From assembly GCF_018991925.1 (NCBI RefSeq), contig NW_024725489.1, positions 9,047,930 through 9,111,929 of the forward strand: DNA of 64,000 bases, given 5' to 3'. Under the pieces are notes generated by a model. That model was given only the letters and a program-made list of their open reading frames with translations. It searched no databases and had not been told where the DNA came from. This stretch comes from Homarus americanus (lineage: Eukaryota > Arthropoda > Malacostraca > Decapoda > Nephropidae). Positions 11,018-21,570 of this stretch are shown one piece after another. How positions within the stretch are numbered: position 1 is the first letter of the stretch; each line of letters starts with the position of its first letter. A program made the position numbers and the translations under genes.

Positions 11018-11190
11018 GGGGGCAGGCTTGATTATGTGATTGGTATAACCTAGTAGACAGTAATGTCAACGCTAAAGTCATCTCAGACCAACTAGTCAGT
11101 TATCATTATGCAATACTTACTGAATACACTGTTGCTGATGTCAAGTGTGCGCCCATCCAATGTAGTGATGGGTTGTCAGACCACAGCTTA
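11018..11190 (+). pseudogene. LINE AP endonuclease, C-terminal part
   Basis: GGRLDYVIGIT followed after a small frame change by LVDSNVNAKVISDQLVSYHY and DGLSDH is the end of the exonuclease-endonuclease-phosphatase fold, including the S-D-H catalytic motif. It continues the domain broken at 4840. About 40 residues that should lie between the two are absent, matching the missing end of the 3' LTR. Confidence 0.65.
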
Positions 11191-12345
11191 CATCGCAAGG
11201 AAAGCCAGACTTGACCCGACATTAGGGGGGTCAAGTGTAAGGGTATCCCTCGCAGGTGCTCAAGGGTGTTACAAATCAACTAGCTCCCCTCCCATGTGAC
11301 ACGGATCCACAACAAACATGTAAGAAGGCACCAGCCGACTCTCTCCCAATATACAATAACCTACATCGCTGAAGAAGTCTACACTTGACCCGACATTAGG
11401 GAGGTCAAGTGTAGGGTAACTCACACGGCCCCACCTGATGACTTCTCCAGAAGATACAACTTATAGTCTCTGAAAACAGTCCAGACTTGACCCGACATTA
11501 GGGAGGTCAAAAGTATAGGGTAACTCTGCGGTTGACCAAGGATTATAAATCAGCCAGGCTCCCCTCCCATGTGACACGGCCCCAACAAAACATGTAAGAA
11601 GGCACCAGCCGACTCTCTCCCAATATACAATATCCTACATCCCAGAAAGAAGTCCAGACCTGACCTCACATTAGCCAGGTCAAATGTAACCCTCGAGCCC
11701 AACTCAAGGGGCCACAAATCAACCAGGGCCTCTCATGTCACACGGCCCCACCTGATGACTTTTCCAGAAGATACAACTTATAGTCTCTGAAAAACGTCCA
11801 GACCTGACCCTACATTAGCGAGCTACCACGGTCCCCAGACGTCCCGACTGCTCGAGAGAAGTCAGGGGCCGGAGGCAAGCCGCCTCCGGTCGCCAGTCGC
11901 CTCCGGTCAGGACCGAGACTTCCCTCCGGCGCCCAGCTAAGCAGTCTCCCATAGAGACAACCCAGGACTACCTGCTAGGCCTCCCCTAGGTCACGTGAGT
12001 GTTTGTCAGAGCTTTCCATGGGATGAGTTACCTACGTGGGAAGTGTATTCATTTCAGGTTCGTGTCCGAGAATCAGTGTCTAGTAACGTAATATGATGTC
12101 CTAGTAACGTAAATATAATGTCCTAGTAACTTCAATAGAAGGTGTTATTAATGTGTCCATGTCATGTTCGTAATTAATAAAGAGTTGTAACGAAGCAGTG
12201 TTTAAGAAGTCGCCTTTAAGAACGTAAGATAAGTGTATTGACAGTGTAAATAACTATCACGGCCACGCTACCAAAATCTTCCTCTCTTTTATACTCTTAC
12301 ACTAAATATTCTTCCTATATATATATTAATCATCTTCTTGTGAGA
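11191..12345. repeat. Tandem-repeat block between LINE endonuclease and RT
   Basis: From about 11203 to 11840 there are five units containing CTTGACCCGACATTAGGG and GGTCAAG. They alternate with two different spacers, one with ACATGTAAGAAGGCACCAGC and one with ACTTATAGTCTCTGAAAA, giving a higher-order period near 275 bp. The following 500 bp hold repeated CCTAGTAACGTAA units (about 12080-12130) and an AATAAA at 12175. The block may be a solo LTR or a regulatory repeat inserted into the LINE. No terminal repeats or target duplication were found. Confidence 0.55.
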
Positions 12346-14273
12346 TTTGTCTCATTACACTAAGCTCAGAATTAACATCCCAGATAATTTTAAACTGCAC
12401 TTCAAGGCCTACATCCACAGATGGTATACTGGATATACAACTGGGTCAGTGGATGAATTTTGCTGTGATCGTATAAATGTCATTACCACATATTATACCA
12501 CCTGGGTTAAGTCAAGGGGGATGGGGGGCAGCACTAAACCGCCTCTGTGGACATATGACCCCATCCTCATCAAAGAAGGAGAAGGTAGAACAACTTGCCA
12601 ACAATTATAAGAAAAAAAAACCTAGTGATAACCTCCTGGCATTCCTCGAAGCTAACAGAGCTTTTTGTGAACGCAAAGGGAACAATTCTTACAGGGGATT
12701 AATGGAACAACCACTCTAGCAGAAGTGTGGAACAAAATTAGAGCCATTACCAAGTCACCCACCCCAGTCCAACTTCATCACAGCCCTGCTGAATATGCTG
12801 GCATGCTATTAGACCAATGGTCTAGTGTGTCACAAATCACTTCCCTACCTCCTAACACACAGCAATATCTTAAAACCACACACATTAATAGGGGTTTCAA
12901 TATTGAGATAGCCTGTTCCTCACCAGACCGTTACCGACCAGTTTCCTATACCGTACCACGAACTAACAACAGCACTAATAAAAGGTGAATCATCCTCCCC
13001 TGGTGAGGATGACATAACCTATAACACCCTGGTATTGTTAAATGAGGTCCCTAACCAACAACTGCTTGACCTGAATCAAATGAGCCTCACACATGGACTC
13101 AAGGAAACATAGTACCAATCCCTAAAGCTAACTCTCCAAACTTCAGGCCCATTTCACTCACATCCTGTATGTGTAAAGTCCTTGAAAGAGTTGTTCTCAA
13201 CCGTTTCATGTTTCAAGTCAAAGACAAACTGGCCCCTAATCTGTATGGGTTCATGCCCCTGGCGCAGCACACAGACATGCTTTGCAGAATATCTTTTTAA
13301 CTCAAAAGATAAGACACAAACAGCCTTCATAGACCTTAAATCAGCCTTTGATGTAGCTAAGAGAGACATTATACTTAAGCAACTAGCTAATTTTGGCATC
13401 CAAGGTAACCTCCTGACATAGATAAAGGGTTATCTGTCCATCAGGTATGCCAGTGTTCTGTTTATGGGAGTCAAAAGTACCAGAATGAGATCATTTGGAC
13501 TTGGCACGCCTCATTGAGGAATGTTAAGTCCTAAGCTCTTTAATATACTGATGCACAAGCTTATTGCTGACATTCCAGTTCAGCCAAACGAGGCTGTGAT
13601 ATGCTATGCTGATGATATCTGCATTATGACACAGACCAAGCTCAGGCCCCAAGCCTTGCTGGGTATATTTGCTTGGAGGACCGTGGAATGTGGTCTCATA
13701 ATATCTGTTGACAAGACGAGGATCCTCAATCCTCATCCTGATCACCCTCTGCCTCTTGACTTTAACATGAACAGCATACCCTTGGAACTATATAGCTCTT
13801 ATAAATATCTTGGAATTTGTGTGAATGATGCAAACTTTGTTGGCAACCTTCGTGCCAAACTAATGCAGCTCATTAATCCCCTCAGAACCGCAGTTGGTAA
13901 GGGCTATGGAATTTACATCACCTATGCTCATACTTTCTATCTTCACTTCATTCGTTCTGTAGTTGACTATCATGCTCTCCATCTTGTGACTATTCTGCCG
14001 AAACAACTCTACAGCCTTGAGGTAGTACAAAATGAAGCCATGCTCATCATTCTAGGATGCCCAAAATCAACCAGACTTGTAAGCATGAGGAAAGAGCTCG
14101 GGCTGCCCTCCCTATCTGAGAGGCTAGCACTGCTTAATACCATGTTTTGTGTCAAAATTTTGAAGAACAATGGTCCCCAAACTACAACTCAAACAGAGTT
14201 GATGTTCTATCTAAGTTATCCCAACTATCTCACTTACCTTCCACAAAAGACTCTTTGGGGCGTGGCTTCATAA
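12346..14273 (+). pseudogene. LINE reverse transcriptase region
   Basis: The connector between endonuclease and RT (LRINIPDNFKLHFKAYIHRW, NRAFCERKGNN, EVWNKIRAITK) is followed by the RT palm in several frames. Recognisable pieces are DKTQTAFIDLKSAFDVAKRD (catalytic Asp motif), the degenerate template-binding motif near 13500, and EAVICYADDICIM with YADD at 13605-13616. SLEVVQNEAMLIILGCPKST then marks the thumb. Stops and frame changes occur at about 13110, 13420 and 13515. The RT would copy element RNA at the nicked target. Family: I/jockey-type non-LTR. Confidence 0.75.
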
Positions 14274-14476
14274 AAGCGTTGCAAATCTCTCGAAACTGAA
14301 TGCCCCAATCACCCCCGACGAGCCCATTAATGCCATTCCTCCTTGGCTGGTTATATCAGTTCCTATTAATTACACTCCTGTTGGTAGTAAGCAAATGTTA
14401 AACACGGATGTGATGAGATGTTTCAAACTAGAAACTATTAACAGACACATAGAGAGTATTAAATCAAGTGAATGAT

Positions 14477-14979
14477 ATGCTTTTACTGATGATTCTGTGC
14501 AGACAAACACAGATAGAACAGACTGTGCAGTTGTAATATATAAAGAAAAAGAGATGATAGTGTCAGACAAGCAAAGGCTGAACAACTGGGCCAGCACAAC
14601 ACAAACTGAACTAACGGGAATCTATTTAGCTACAGACTACCTTAAAGAAAATGGAGGTGGGGTGCTATTCTGTGACTCTCAAAGTGCTTTGAAATCAATG
14701 ACCAGCCCGTCAGGTTCTATGTCTAAAGTTGAATGTGATATTAAAAGAAATGTGATAACTGCCAATGAGAACAACTCTCATATCGAATTTGTGTGGATTC
14801 CATCCCATGTTGGAATTAAGTATCATGACCGTGCTGATAGACTGGCCAATGAGGCATATAAGAAAAAAAATGTTGACCGTGACCTTGGCCTGTCCAATGC
14901 TGTACTTAGAAACATTCAAGTCAGAATCATGAACTCTGATCTAGAAAAACTGAGAAATGCAGAGACCTGGCAATTGTAG
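14477..14979 (+). pseudogene. LINE RNase H domain
   Basis: A type-I RNase H fold is readable with all four acidic positions: FTDDSV near 14480, TELTGIYLATDYL, LFCDSQSALKSM and YHDRADRLANEA, plus the FVWIPSHVGI strand. It is separated from RT by a disrupted linker (14274-14476) with a stop at 14473-14475. The frame ends at 14979, close to where the Helitron-like element begins. An RNase H domain supports membership in the I group of LINEs. Confidence 0.8.
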
Positions 14980-14994
14980 CATTAGTAAATACAA

Positions 14995-16977
14995 GTGATC
15001 GTGGGCCCTTCGTGCCCGGTGGCGAGTGCGGTGGTACAGTTTACGGCGTGAAAGTTCGAACGCTCGTGCTTGGCTGGCGTGCAACCGCCGTCGGCTGACA
15101 GCGTATAACGACATCGTTTTCAGATGGTCGTGGTTGTTATAATCATGGTCGTGGTTGTTATAATCATGGTCGTGGTTGTTGTAATCATGTCGTGGTTGTT
15201 AAAATCATAGTTGTGGTTATGATCATAGTCGTTGTTGTTATAATCATGGTCGTGGTTGTTATTATCGTGGGTAAGTGTTATAATCATGGTCGTGGTTGTT
15301 ATAATCATATTCGTGGTTGTTATAATCATAGTCGTGGTTATGATCATAGTCGTCGTTGTTATAATCATAGTCGTGGTTGTTATAATCATGTTCGTGGTTA
15401 TTATAATCATATTCGTGGTTGTTATAATCATGGTCGTGGTTGTTATAATCATAGTCGTGGTTGTTATAATCATGGTCGTGGTTGTTATAATCATAGTAAT
15501 GGTTGTTATAATCATGGTCGTGGTTGTTATAATCATAGCCATGGTTGTTATAATCATTGTCGTGGTTGTTATAATCATACGTGATTGTTATAATCATAGT
15601 CGTGGTTGTTATAATCATGGTCGTGGTTGTTACAATCATAGTCGTGGTTGTTATAATCATGGTCGTGGTTGTTATAATCATAGTCGTGGTTGTTATAATC
15701 ATATTCGTGGTTGTTATAATCATGGTCGTGGTTGTTATAATCATGGTCGTGGTTGTTATAATCATAGTCGTGGTTGTGACAATCATGGTCATGGTTGTTA
15801 TAATCATGGTCGTGGGTGTTATATTCACGGTTGTGGTTGTTATAATCATGGTCGTGGTTGTTATAATCATGGTCGTGGTTGTTATAATCATACGTGATTG
15901 TTATAATCATAGTCGTGGTTGTTATAATCATGGTCGTGGTTGTTATAATCATAGTCGTGGTTGTTATAATCATGGTCTGTTTTATTATCAAGGTCGTGGT
16001 TGTTATAATCATGGTCGTGGTTGTTATAATCATGGTCGTGGTTGTTATATTCATGGTCGTGGTTGTTATAATCATGGTCTGTGGTTGTTATAATCATGGT
16101 CGTGGTCGTGATACTTACAGTATGTAATATACTTAAAAGGAATAGAATAAAGGTTAGAATAATTAGTTAAAAATATTCGCCATAAGGAGAGGTTAAAATC
16201 ATAAAAATATTATGAATCACAGATGATCATTCCGAGATAAATTATATTATGAAGAGAAGTGACCTTGATTCTGGTTAGATTAGTCACCATCTGCTTAAGT
16301 CATCACCTGTTTTAAGTCATCATAGTCATCATGTGAACCAGTCAGTCAGCTGTCTGTCTGTCTGTCCTGTTAGTTGCCATATTGTCTATTTGTGCATGTA
16401 TGAATCTGTCTATATTTGTCAACCTCCTGTCTGTTTCACTGTCTATTGTAGTCATCTTCTCCATGCATTCCTGTTATTATCTCTTCTCCTTTTCCACCCA
16501 CAGGAATAAGTATACACTGTAGCTGTAAGGTCGTCTGGTAAAGTTGAAACTGCGCATCCAGATGCATGATGAAACTCAGCTCCCCACCTGTTATCTCTAA
16601 GTATTTTCTGTTTTCCCTTCTTTATTCTTCTATTTACTCATCTTCCTTCTTTACTAATCCAAACAACATTAAAAAAAAGTAGGCTAGGAGAAAGTGGGGG
16701 AGGAGGAGGGGCCATATGATAACTGCAATCAATCGTGGGCTGACAGCGTCCAGCGAATGAGGGTGCGCCAAGTCCGTAGACTTGCATCGCTTTTCAGCGT
16801 AAATAAAATGGTTATGTAATGGCTTCCTAAAGAAACCATCGATATGGGACCAGGTTTGTTCCACTGTACGAATTGCGATTTTCCACCAAGTTTGATGAAA
16901 ACGATTGTGCCGTTTCAGCTCCCCAGACACACACACACATATACAGACACACACGCCTAGTGCTATAGTATATTAGA
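14995..16977 (-). mobile_element. Helitron-like element with minisatellite core, copy 1
   Basis: On the minus strand the element starts at 16977 with TCTAATATACTATAG preceded by A, as expected for a Helitron 5' end. It runs through GGCACAATCGTTTTCATCAA, a long non-coding body and a 21-bp minisatellite (15120-16108), then the AAACTGTACCACCG terminal region near 15020. It matches 44581-48047 in reverse orientation. Its 3' end differs from the second copy (no CTGG at the same point), so the exact left limit is uncertain. It has no Rep/helicase gene, hence would be non-autonomous. Confidence 0.55.
15120..16108. repeat. 21-bp minisatellite, about 47 units
   Basis: The unit is TGTTATAATCATGGTCGTGGT, 21 bp, with variants at the GGTCG/AGTCG position. 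Because 21 is a multiple of three, the array is open in several frames on both strands and yields artificial low-complexity peptides. It is the core of the Helitron-like element. A shorter array of about 19 units in the other orientation is at 47538-47935. Confidence 0.9.
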
Positions 16978-17427
16978 TACATGTATCATAGTTCATGCAA
17001 CTTGAACACAAGACATACATGATGTGAACACTGTCAGATGTGTATCATAAGAGTACTTTATATCTAGTGTGAACTGCCCAGGGGAGGTGTTGATCACCTC
17101 AGATGACCTTATTATTCAGGGTGTTATAACAGTAGACGCAAGAATATAAAAATACAGCCCGGGTGATAAGGAAGCTCTTACCCAGTGAGTGGGTGAGTGA
17201 CACGCGCTAAGGACCACAGTGTTGTGTGTTGAGGTAGTGTGGTGGACCTTACCCCTACGTTCTCATGTCCTCCATTCATTGATGACACCAGCCGGACGGT
17301 TCATTCATGATACTCTGTTGGGTGTTGTGGCTGTTAGTGTCAACATGATCATGACAACCTTCTCATGTTCTCAGTACGGAGGTCATCTTGGCTCACCACA
17401 CGTCATTGTTAGGCTGATTAATGTTGT
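16978..17427. other. No gene recognised
   Basis: Unique-looking sequence between the Helitron-like element and a minisatellite. A 70-codon frame at 17219-17431 has no domain and ends inside the repeat. It does not obviously continue the LINE interrupted at 14990. Confidence 0.4.
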
Positions 17428-17700
17428 GTAAGTACTTGAACGTCGTGTGAGTACATGAACGTTGTGTGAGCACTTGAACGTTGTGTAAGTACATGAACGT
17501 TAGATGAGCACATAAATGTCGTATTAGTACATGAACGTTGTGTGTGTACATGTACATGTACGTTGTGTGAGTACATGAATGCTGTGTGAATACATGAACG
17601 TTTTGTGAGTACTTGAACGTTGTGTGAGTACGTGATCGTCATGTGAGTACATGAACGTTGTGTGAGTACATGAACGTTGTGTGACTACGTGAGCGTTATG
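17425..17700. repeat. 19-bp minisatellite, about 14 units
   Basis: Degenerate tandem units of GTGTGAGTACATGAACGTT, with TGTACATGTACATGTACG expansions near 17545-17570. The minus frame across it is an artefact of the repeat. Confidence 0.85.
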
Positions 17701-18290
17701 TGTCCGCCTTTCTGATTATTATCATAATTGTTTTAACTGGAGTAAATGGTTGACTTGTGACGTATAACAAGTGTCATCAGGTTTATCTTGGAGGAAGTGA
17801 GAGTGAGGAGGAAGGTTAGTGTGATGTAGTTGGTCCTTCACCTGGGCGGATCTCACTGACAGGTGTGTCGTTGTAGTGTTAATGATCTCACTGACAGGTG
17901 TGACTCACATTGTTGATGAACATAAAACTCCTTCATTCTTTCCTCTCTTGTGGTGAATCTCATCACCATGTAACATCCGCCTCTAGTTGCGGCAGAGTGG
18001 TTATGACGCTCATCTGGTAATGGGAACCTAACATACACTTTCTTAAATGACGGTCGAGTGCAGTAAGTGTGATAATACCGCCTTGTGTTCAGTATGATGT
18101 AGCGTCACTGCCCTTAACGGGTAACTAAGGCCTATGGGACCTAACTTCACACCATCTGGTTCACCAGACGCCGTCATGGCGCCACACATAGAAAGGTCAG
18201 GCTCCTGCACACTTAAGATAACAAACAACATGACATACTTAAGTGTAGCTGTTAAGTTACAATTTAAGTCACACATCACAAAGTTCAGTA
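17701..18290. other. No gene recognised
   Basis: Contains two near-copies of a TCTCACTGACAGGTGTG segment (17851 and 17886). It also has a tRNA-5'-half-like stretch (GCGGCAGAGTGGTTATGACG, 17989-18008) with no matching T-arm. Nothing else is supported. Confidence 0.35.
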
Positions 18291-19091
18291 GCTGAGTACA
18301 CTCACAACCTCCACCACAACCTGGCCACCACGTGTTGGTAGACTGACTCACTCACAACCTCCACCACAACCTGGCCACCACGTGATGGTAGACTGACTCA
18401 CTCACAACCTCTACCACAACCTGGCCACCACGTGTTGGTAGACTGACTCACTCACAACCTCCACCACAACCTGGCCACCAAGTTTTGGTAGACTGACTCA
18501 CTCACAACCTCCACCTCAACCTGGTCACCACGTGTTGGTTGACTGACTCACTCACAACATCCACCACAACCTGGTCACCACGTTTTGGTAGACTGACTCA
18601 CTCACAACCTCCACCACAATTTGGTCACCACGTGTTGGTTGACTGACTCACTCACAACCTCTACCACAACCTGGTCACCACGTGTTGGTAGACTGACTCA
18701 CTCACAACCTCCACCACAACCTGGCCACCACGTGTTGGTAGACTGACTCACTCACAACCTCCACCACAACCTGGCCACCAAGTTTTGGTAGACTGACTCA
18801 CTCACAACCTCCACCTCAACCTGGTCACCACGTGTTGGTTGACTGACTCACTCACAACATCCACCACAACCTGGTCACCACGTTTTGGTAGACTGACTCA
18901 CTCACAACCTCCACCACAATTTGGTCACCACGTGTTGGTTGACTGACTCACTCACAACCTCTACCACAACCTGGTCACCACGTGTTGGTAGACTGACTCA
19001 CTCACAACCTCCACCACAACCTGGTCACCACGTGTTGGTTGACTGATTCACTCACAACCTCCACCACAACCTGGTCACCTCGTGTTGGTAC
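18291..19091. repeat. 50-bp minisatellite with 300-bp higher-order repeat
   Basis: About sixteen 50-bp units beginning GACTGACTCACTCACAACCT. Blocks 18421-18720 and 18721-19020 are identical over 300 bp (six units each), showing a recent unequal exchange or replication-slippage duplication of a six-unit block. Confidence 0.9.
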
Positions 19092-19710
19092 ACCTAGTCA
19101 TGTTATATTTTATTAACAACATAAAGATGCATCACTACAAACAAAACTGTACCATAAAGTAAACATTACTGCTTGTGCCATATGTCAATGATTCATTTCA
19201 GTAATGTCTTTATGTCTAAATATATCCATTAGGGAAATGTTTTGTTTCACGAACACAAGACAATGATCCACCAGCTGAATGTTCAAACATTACTGCCAGA
19301 CTCTTCTTCCTTCTACTAAGATTATTGTGATCCATATTCTTTAATCTTTACAACTTAAAAATGAGAAAATGTTACTTTACTGAAGTAACGAAATTATGTT
19401 TTGTGTGAAATATTTCCTCAACCAAACAAAAGATTACAATAAAATGTGATTGGAATTAAACTTGACACAAAGTGTAACAATACTTCCTGGTGAATGTCGA
19501 CATAATTCAATGTAATAATTGTGATCAAGAACGGATTTGAATTTCTTATAACATCTCACATTGATAACAACATGAAGAAAGTATCGCGGATGTGTGGCGG
19601 CAGAAGAGTTAATATGGCTGCTGTATGTCAGAAAATAAGGGCGGGTCGTCAGCTCCGTGTTACCAAGAAACATTTTCAGGATTCGTGATGCATAATGGTA
19701 GAGGTTTCTA
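19092..19710. other. No gene recognised
   Basis: AT-rich, apparently single-copy sequence upstream of the Ig-like locus. A minus-strand frame (19434-19673) has no recognisable domain. Confidence 0.35.
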
Positions 19711-19755
19711 TTACGTCACGTGTGGCTATATATTGTGAGCCTCCACTACCTGTCA
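19711..19755 (+). promoter_or_regulatory. Putative RNA polymerase II core promoter
   Basis: TTACGTCACGTG (19711-19722) overlaps an ATF/CREB-type site (TTACGTCA) with an E-box (CACGTG). A TATA box TATATATT follows at 19727-19734. A TCA initiator-like triplet at 19753-19755 is 28 nt below the TATA start. The spacing fits arthropod TATA/Inr promoters. The CAA-rich, apparently unstructured leader up to ATG 19847 supports transcription in this direction. Confidence 0.5.
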
Positions 19756-19846
19756 TCACAACTCCACCAGCCGCTACATCAACAACAACTACCTCGCCAC
19801 CTTAAGTATCTTCAAACACAATTTTTACATCTTGACAAACATCAAC

Positions 19847-20237
19847 ATGTCACGCCATCACAACTCCAACATACAGGTGATGTTCCTCTCGGCCTCGCTG
19901 CCCCTACACAACGAGTCGTCGGCTCAAGCAGTCATTGTTAACGGCACGTCGGTCAATATTGACTACCTGAAGGAAGCCTTCGTGTTCTGCAGGGCGGAGG
20001 TGTCCACCACAGACAACCTGCAACACTACCAGGTACAGTGGCGGTACTCCACACATGATCTGGTGGCTAGATGGTCCACCAACAACCGCTAGGTGTACTC
20101 ACCTGGGCAGCGGCACCCACCTGCCCCACTCCTACCTCGTCTTCCACGACTTCTTGAGTAAATACGCCGGAGACTACAAGTGTGTTCTTCTTAACAACGG
20201 CGCCGAGGTCGACGCCATAACCATCAACGTCTACTGA
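19847..20237 (+). pseudogene. Single Ig-like domain protein, frame broken once
   Basis: The first ATG (19847) has A at -3. The frame reads MSRHHNSNIQVMFLSASLPL and then an Ig-like strand pattern: AFVFCRAEVS (first Cys), HYQVQWRYSTHDLV (Trp) and, after the break, KYAGDYKCVLLNNGAE (the Y-x-C of strand F) and the final ITINVY before the stop at 20235-20237. A TAG at 20090-20092 ends frame 2, and the Ig pattern continues in frame 3, so one base is in excess near 20090. About 130 codons in all, no signal peptide or membrane segment. The break may be a sequencing error or a real lesion. I do not recognise the family beyond Ig-like. Confidence 0.5.
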
Positions 20238-20500
20238 TGCTGCCATCACCACAATGCTCGGCGGCCACCACCCGTCATCGTCATCATCATCATATATATT
20301 ATATATATAATCTTATATATTTAACTTATTTAATACTTTTTGACTGGAATCTCTTTGTGGAATATATTTATTACAAAATATTTATTGTTACTTATTATAC
20401 AAAGTGACTTAAAAACGATAAATTCCATAATGTTTCTGTAACACTTTCATTGACTCCGTCCTTCACACCTCAGCTTGTCTTCCTGCACCATCCCTCTACA
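20238..20500. other. AT-rich 3' flank, no gene
   Basis: Contains a CATCATCATCAT/TATATA stretch (20274-20310). No canonical AATAAA lies immediately downstream of the Ig-like frame. Confidence 0.4.
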
Positions 20501-21570
20501 AGTGTCTGACACATGGCCCACATCCTCGCTGGTGGTGACACATGGCCCACACCTTGGGTGGTGGTGACACCACACCCACACCCTGGCTGGTGGTGACACA
20601 TAGCCCACACCCTGGCTCTTTGTCACACATGTCACACACCCTGGCTCTTTGTCACACATGGCCCACACACTGGCTGGTGGTAACACATAGCCCACACCCT
20701 GGCTCTTTGTCACACATGGCCCACACCCTGGCTCTTTGTCTGCAGCTACCCTGGCTGGTGTTTCCTGCGCCCACACACCCTGGCTGGTGTTAACACACCA
20801 GCCCACACCTGGCTCTTTGTCACACACGGCCCCTCCTGGCTGGGTGGTGACACATGGCCCACCCTGGATGGTGGTGACACATGGCCCACACTGGCTGCAT
20901 GGAAAATATGGCACACATCCTGACAGGTTGTGACACATGGCCCCACCCTGGCTGGTTGTGACAAATGGCCCACCCTGGATGGTGGTGACCACAGCTAGCT
21001 GGCTCTTTGTCACACTGGCCTACACACTGACTGGTTGTCACACATGGCCCACACTCTGGCTGGTGGTGACACATAGCCCACACCCTGGCTGGTTGTCACA
21101 CATGGCCCTTAACGTGGCTGGTGGTGACACATGGGCCACACCCTGGATGGTGGTGACACATAAGCCACACACTGGCTGGATGTAAAATATGGCCAACATC
21201 CTAGCTGGTTGTGACACATGGCCCACATCCTGGCTGGTTGTGACACATGGAACATTCCCTTATAACTCACAGCCCACACCCTGGTAACACATAGCCCACA
21301 CCCAGGCAACACATGGCCCACTCCCTTGTAACACTTGGCCCACTCCCTTATTCATGGCCCACACCCTGGTAACACACTGCCCACTCCCTGATAACACATG
21401 GCCCATACCCTGGAAACACATGGCCCATGCCCTGGTAGCATATGACCATCACCCTGGTAACAATTTGCCCACACACTGGTAACACATGGCCCACACCCTG
21501 CTAACACATGACCCACACCTTAGAAACACATGACTTACCCCCTGGTAACACATTACCCACAGCCTGGTGA
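20501..21570. repeat. About 30-bp minisatellite
   Basis: Variable units of ACATGGCCCACACCCTGGCT plus GGTGGTGAC or CTTTGTCAC. Toward 21280-21570 they grade into shorter 22-24-bp units (AACACATGGCCCACACCCTG). The same family resumes at 22377 and 23529, so elements at 21571-22376 and 22915-23528 interrupt one array. Long frames on both strands are repeat artefacts. Confidence 0.85.

Larger units (their letters stand above)
2812..14990 (+). mobile_element. I/jockey-like LINE with APE endonuclease, RT and RNase H, interrupted
   Basis: Recognisable parts occur in the normal LINE order on the plus strand: gag-like ORF1 with zinc knuckles (2812-4213), AP endonuclease (4366-4840 and 11018-11190), RT (12346-14273) and RNase H (about 14477-14979). 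The endonuclease is split by the Ty3-type element at 4841-11017. A second, repeat-rich block (11191-12345) separates endonuclease from RT. A terminal RNase H domain is known from the I, R1, LOA and related clades, so an I-superfamily member is likely. Multiple stops and frame changes make it inactive. No poly-A tail or target duplication was identified. Confidence 0.75.

Noticed and set aside
15192..16127. Long overlapping open frames on both strands rich in YNHGRGC or MIITTTT repeats
   Set aside because: They are the 21-bp minisatellite read in different frames. The unit length is a multiple of three and lacks stops, so openness is automatic.
17983..18035. tRNA-like 5' half (GCAGAGTGGTTATGACGCTC)
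   Set aside because: No T-arm or acceptor pairing partner follows. At best an old SINE scrap.
18291..19091. CRISPR-like regular repeats
   Set aside because: Units are contiguous with no unique spacers and the setting is eukaryotic. It is a minisatellite. The same goes for the 32-bp array at 32777.
20447..21226. Minus-strand frames of up to 188 codons with repeated GPCVTT motifs
   Set aside because: They are translations of the roughly 30-bp minisatellite, with no start context or domain.
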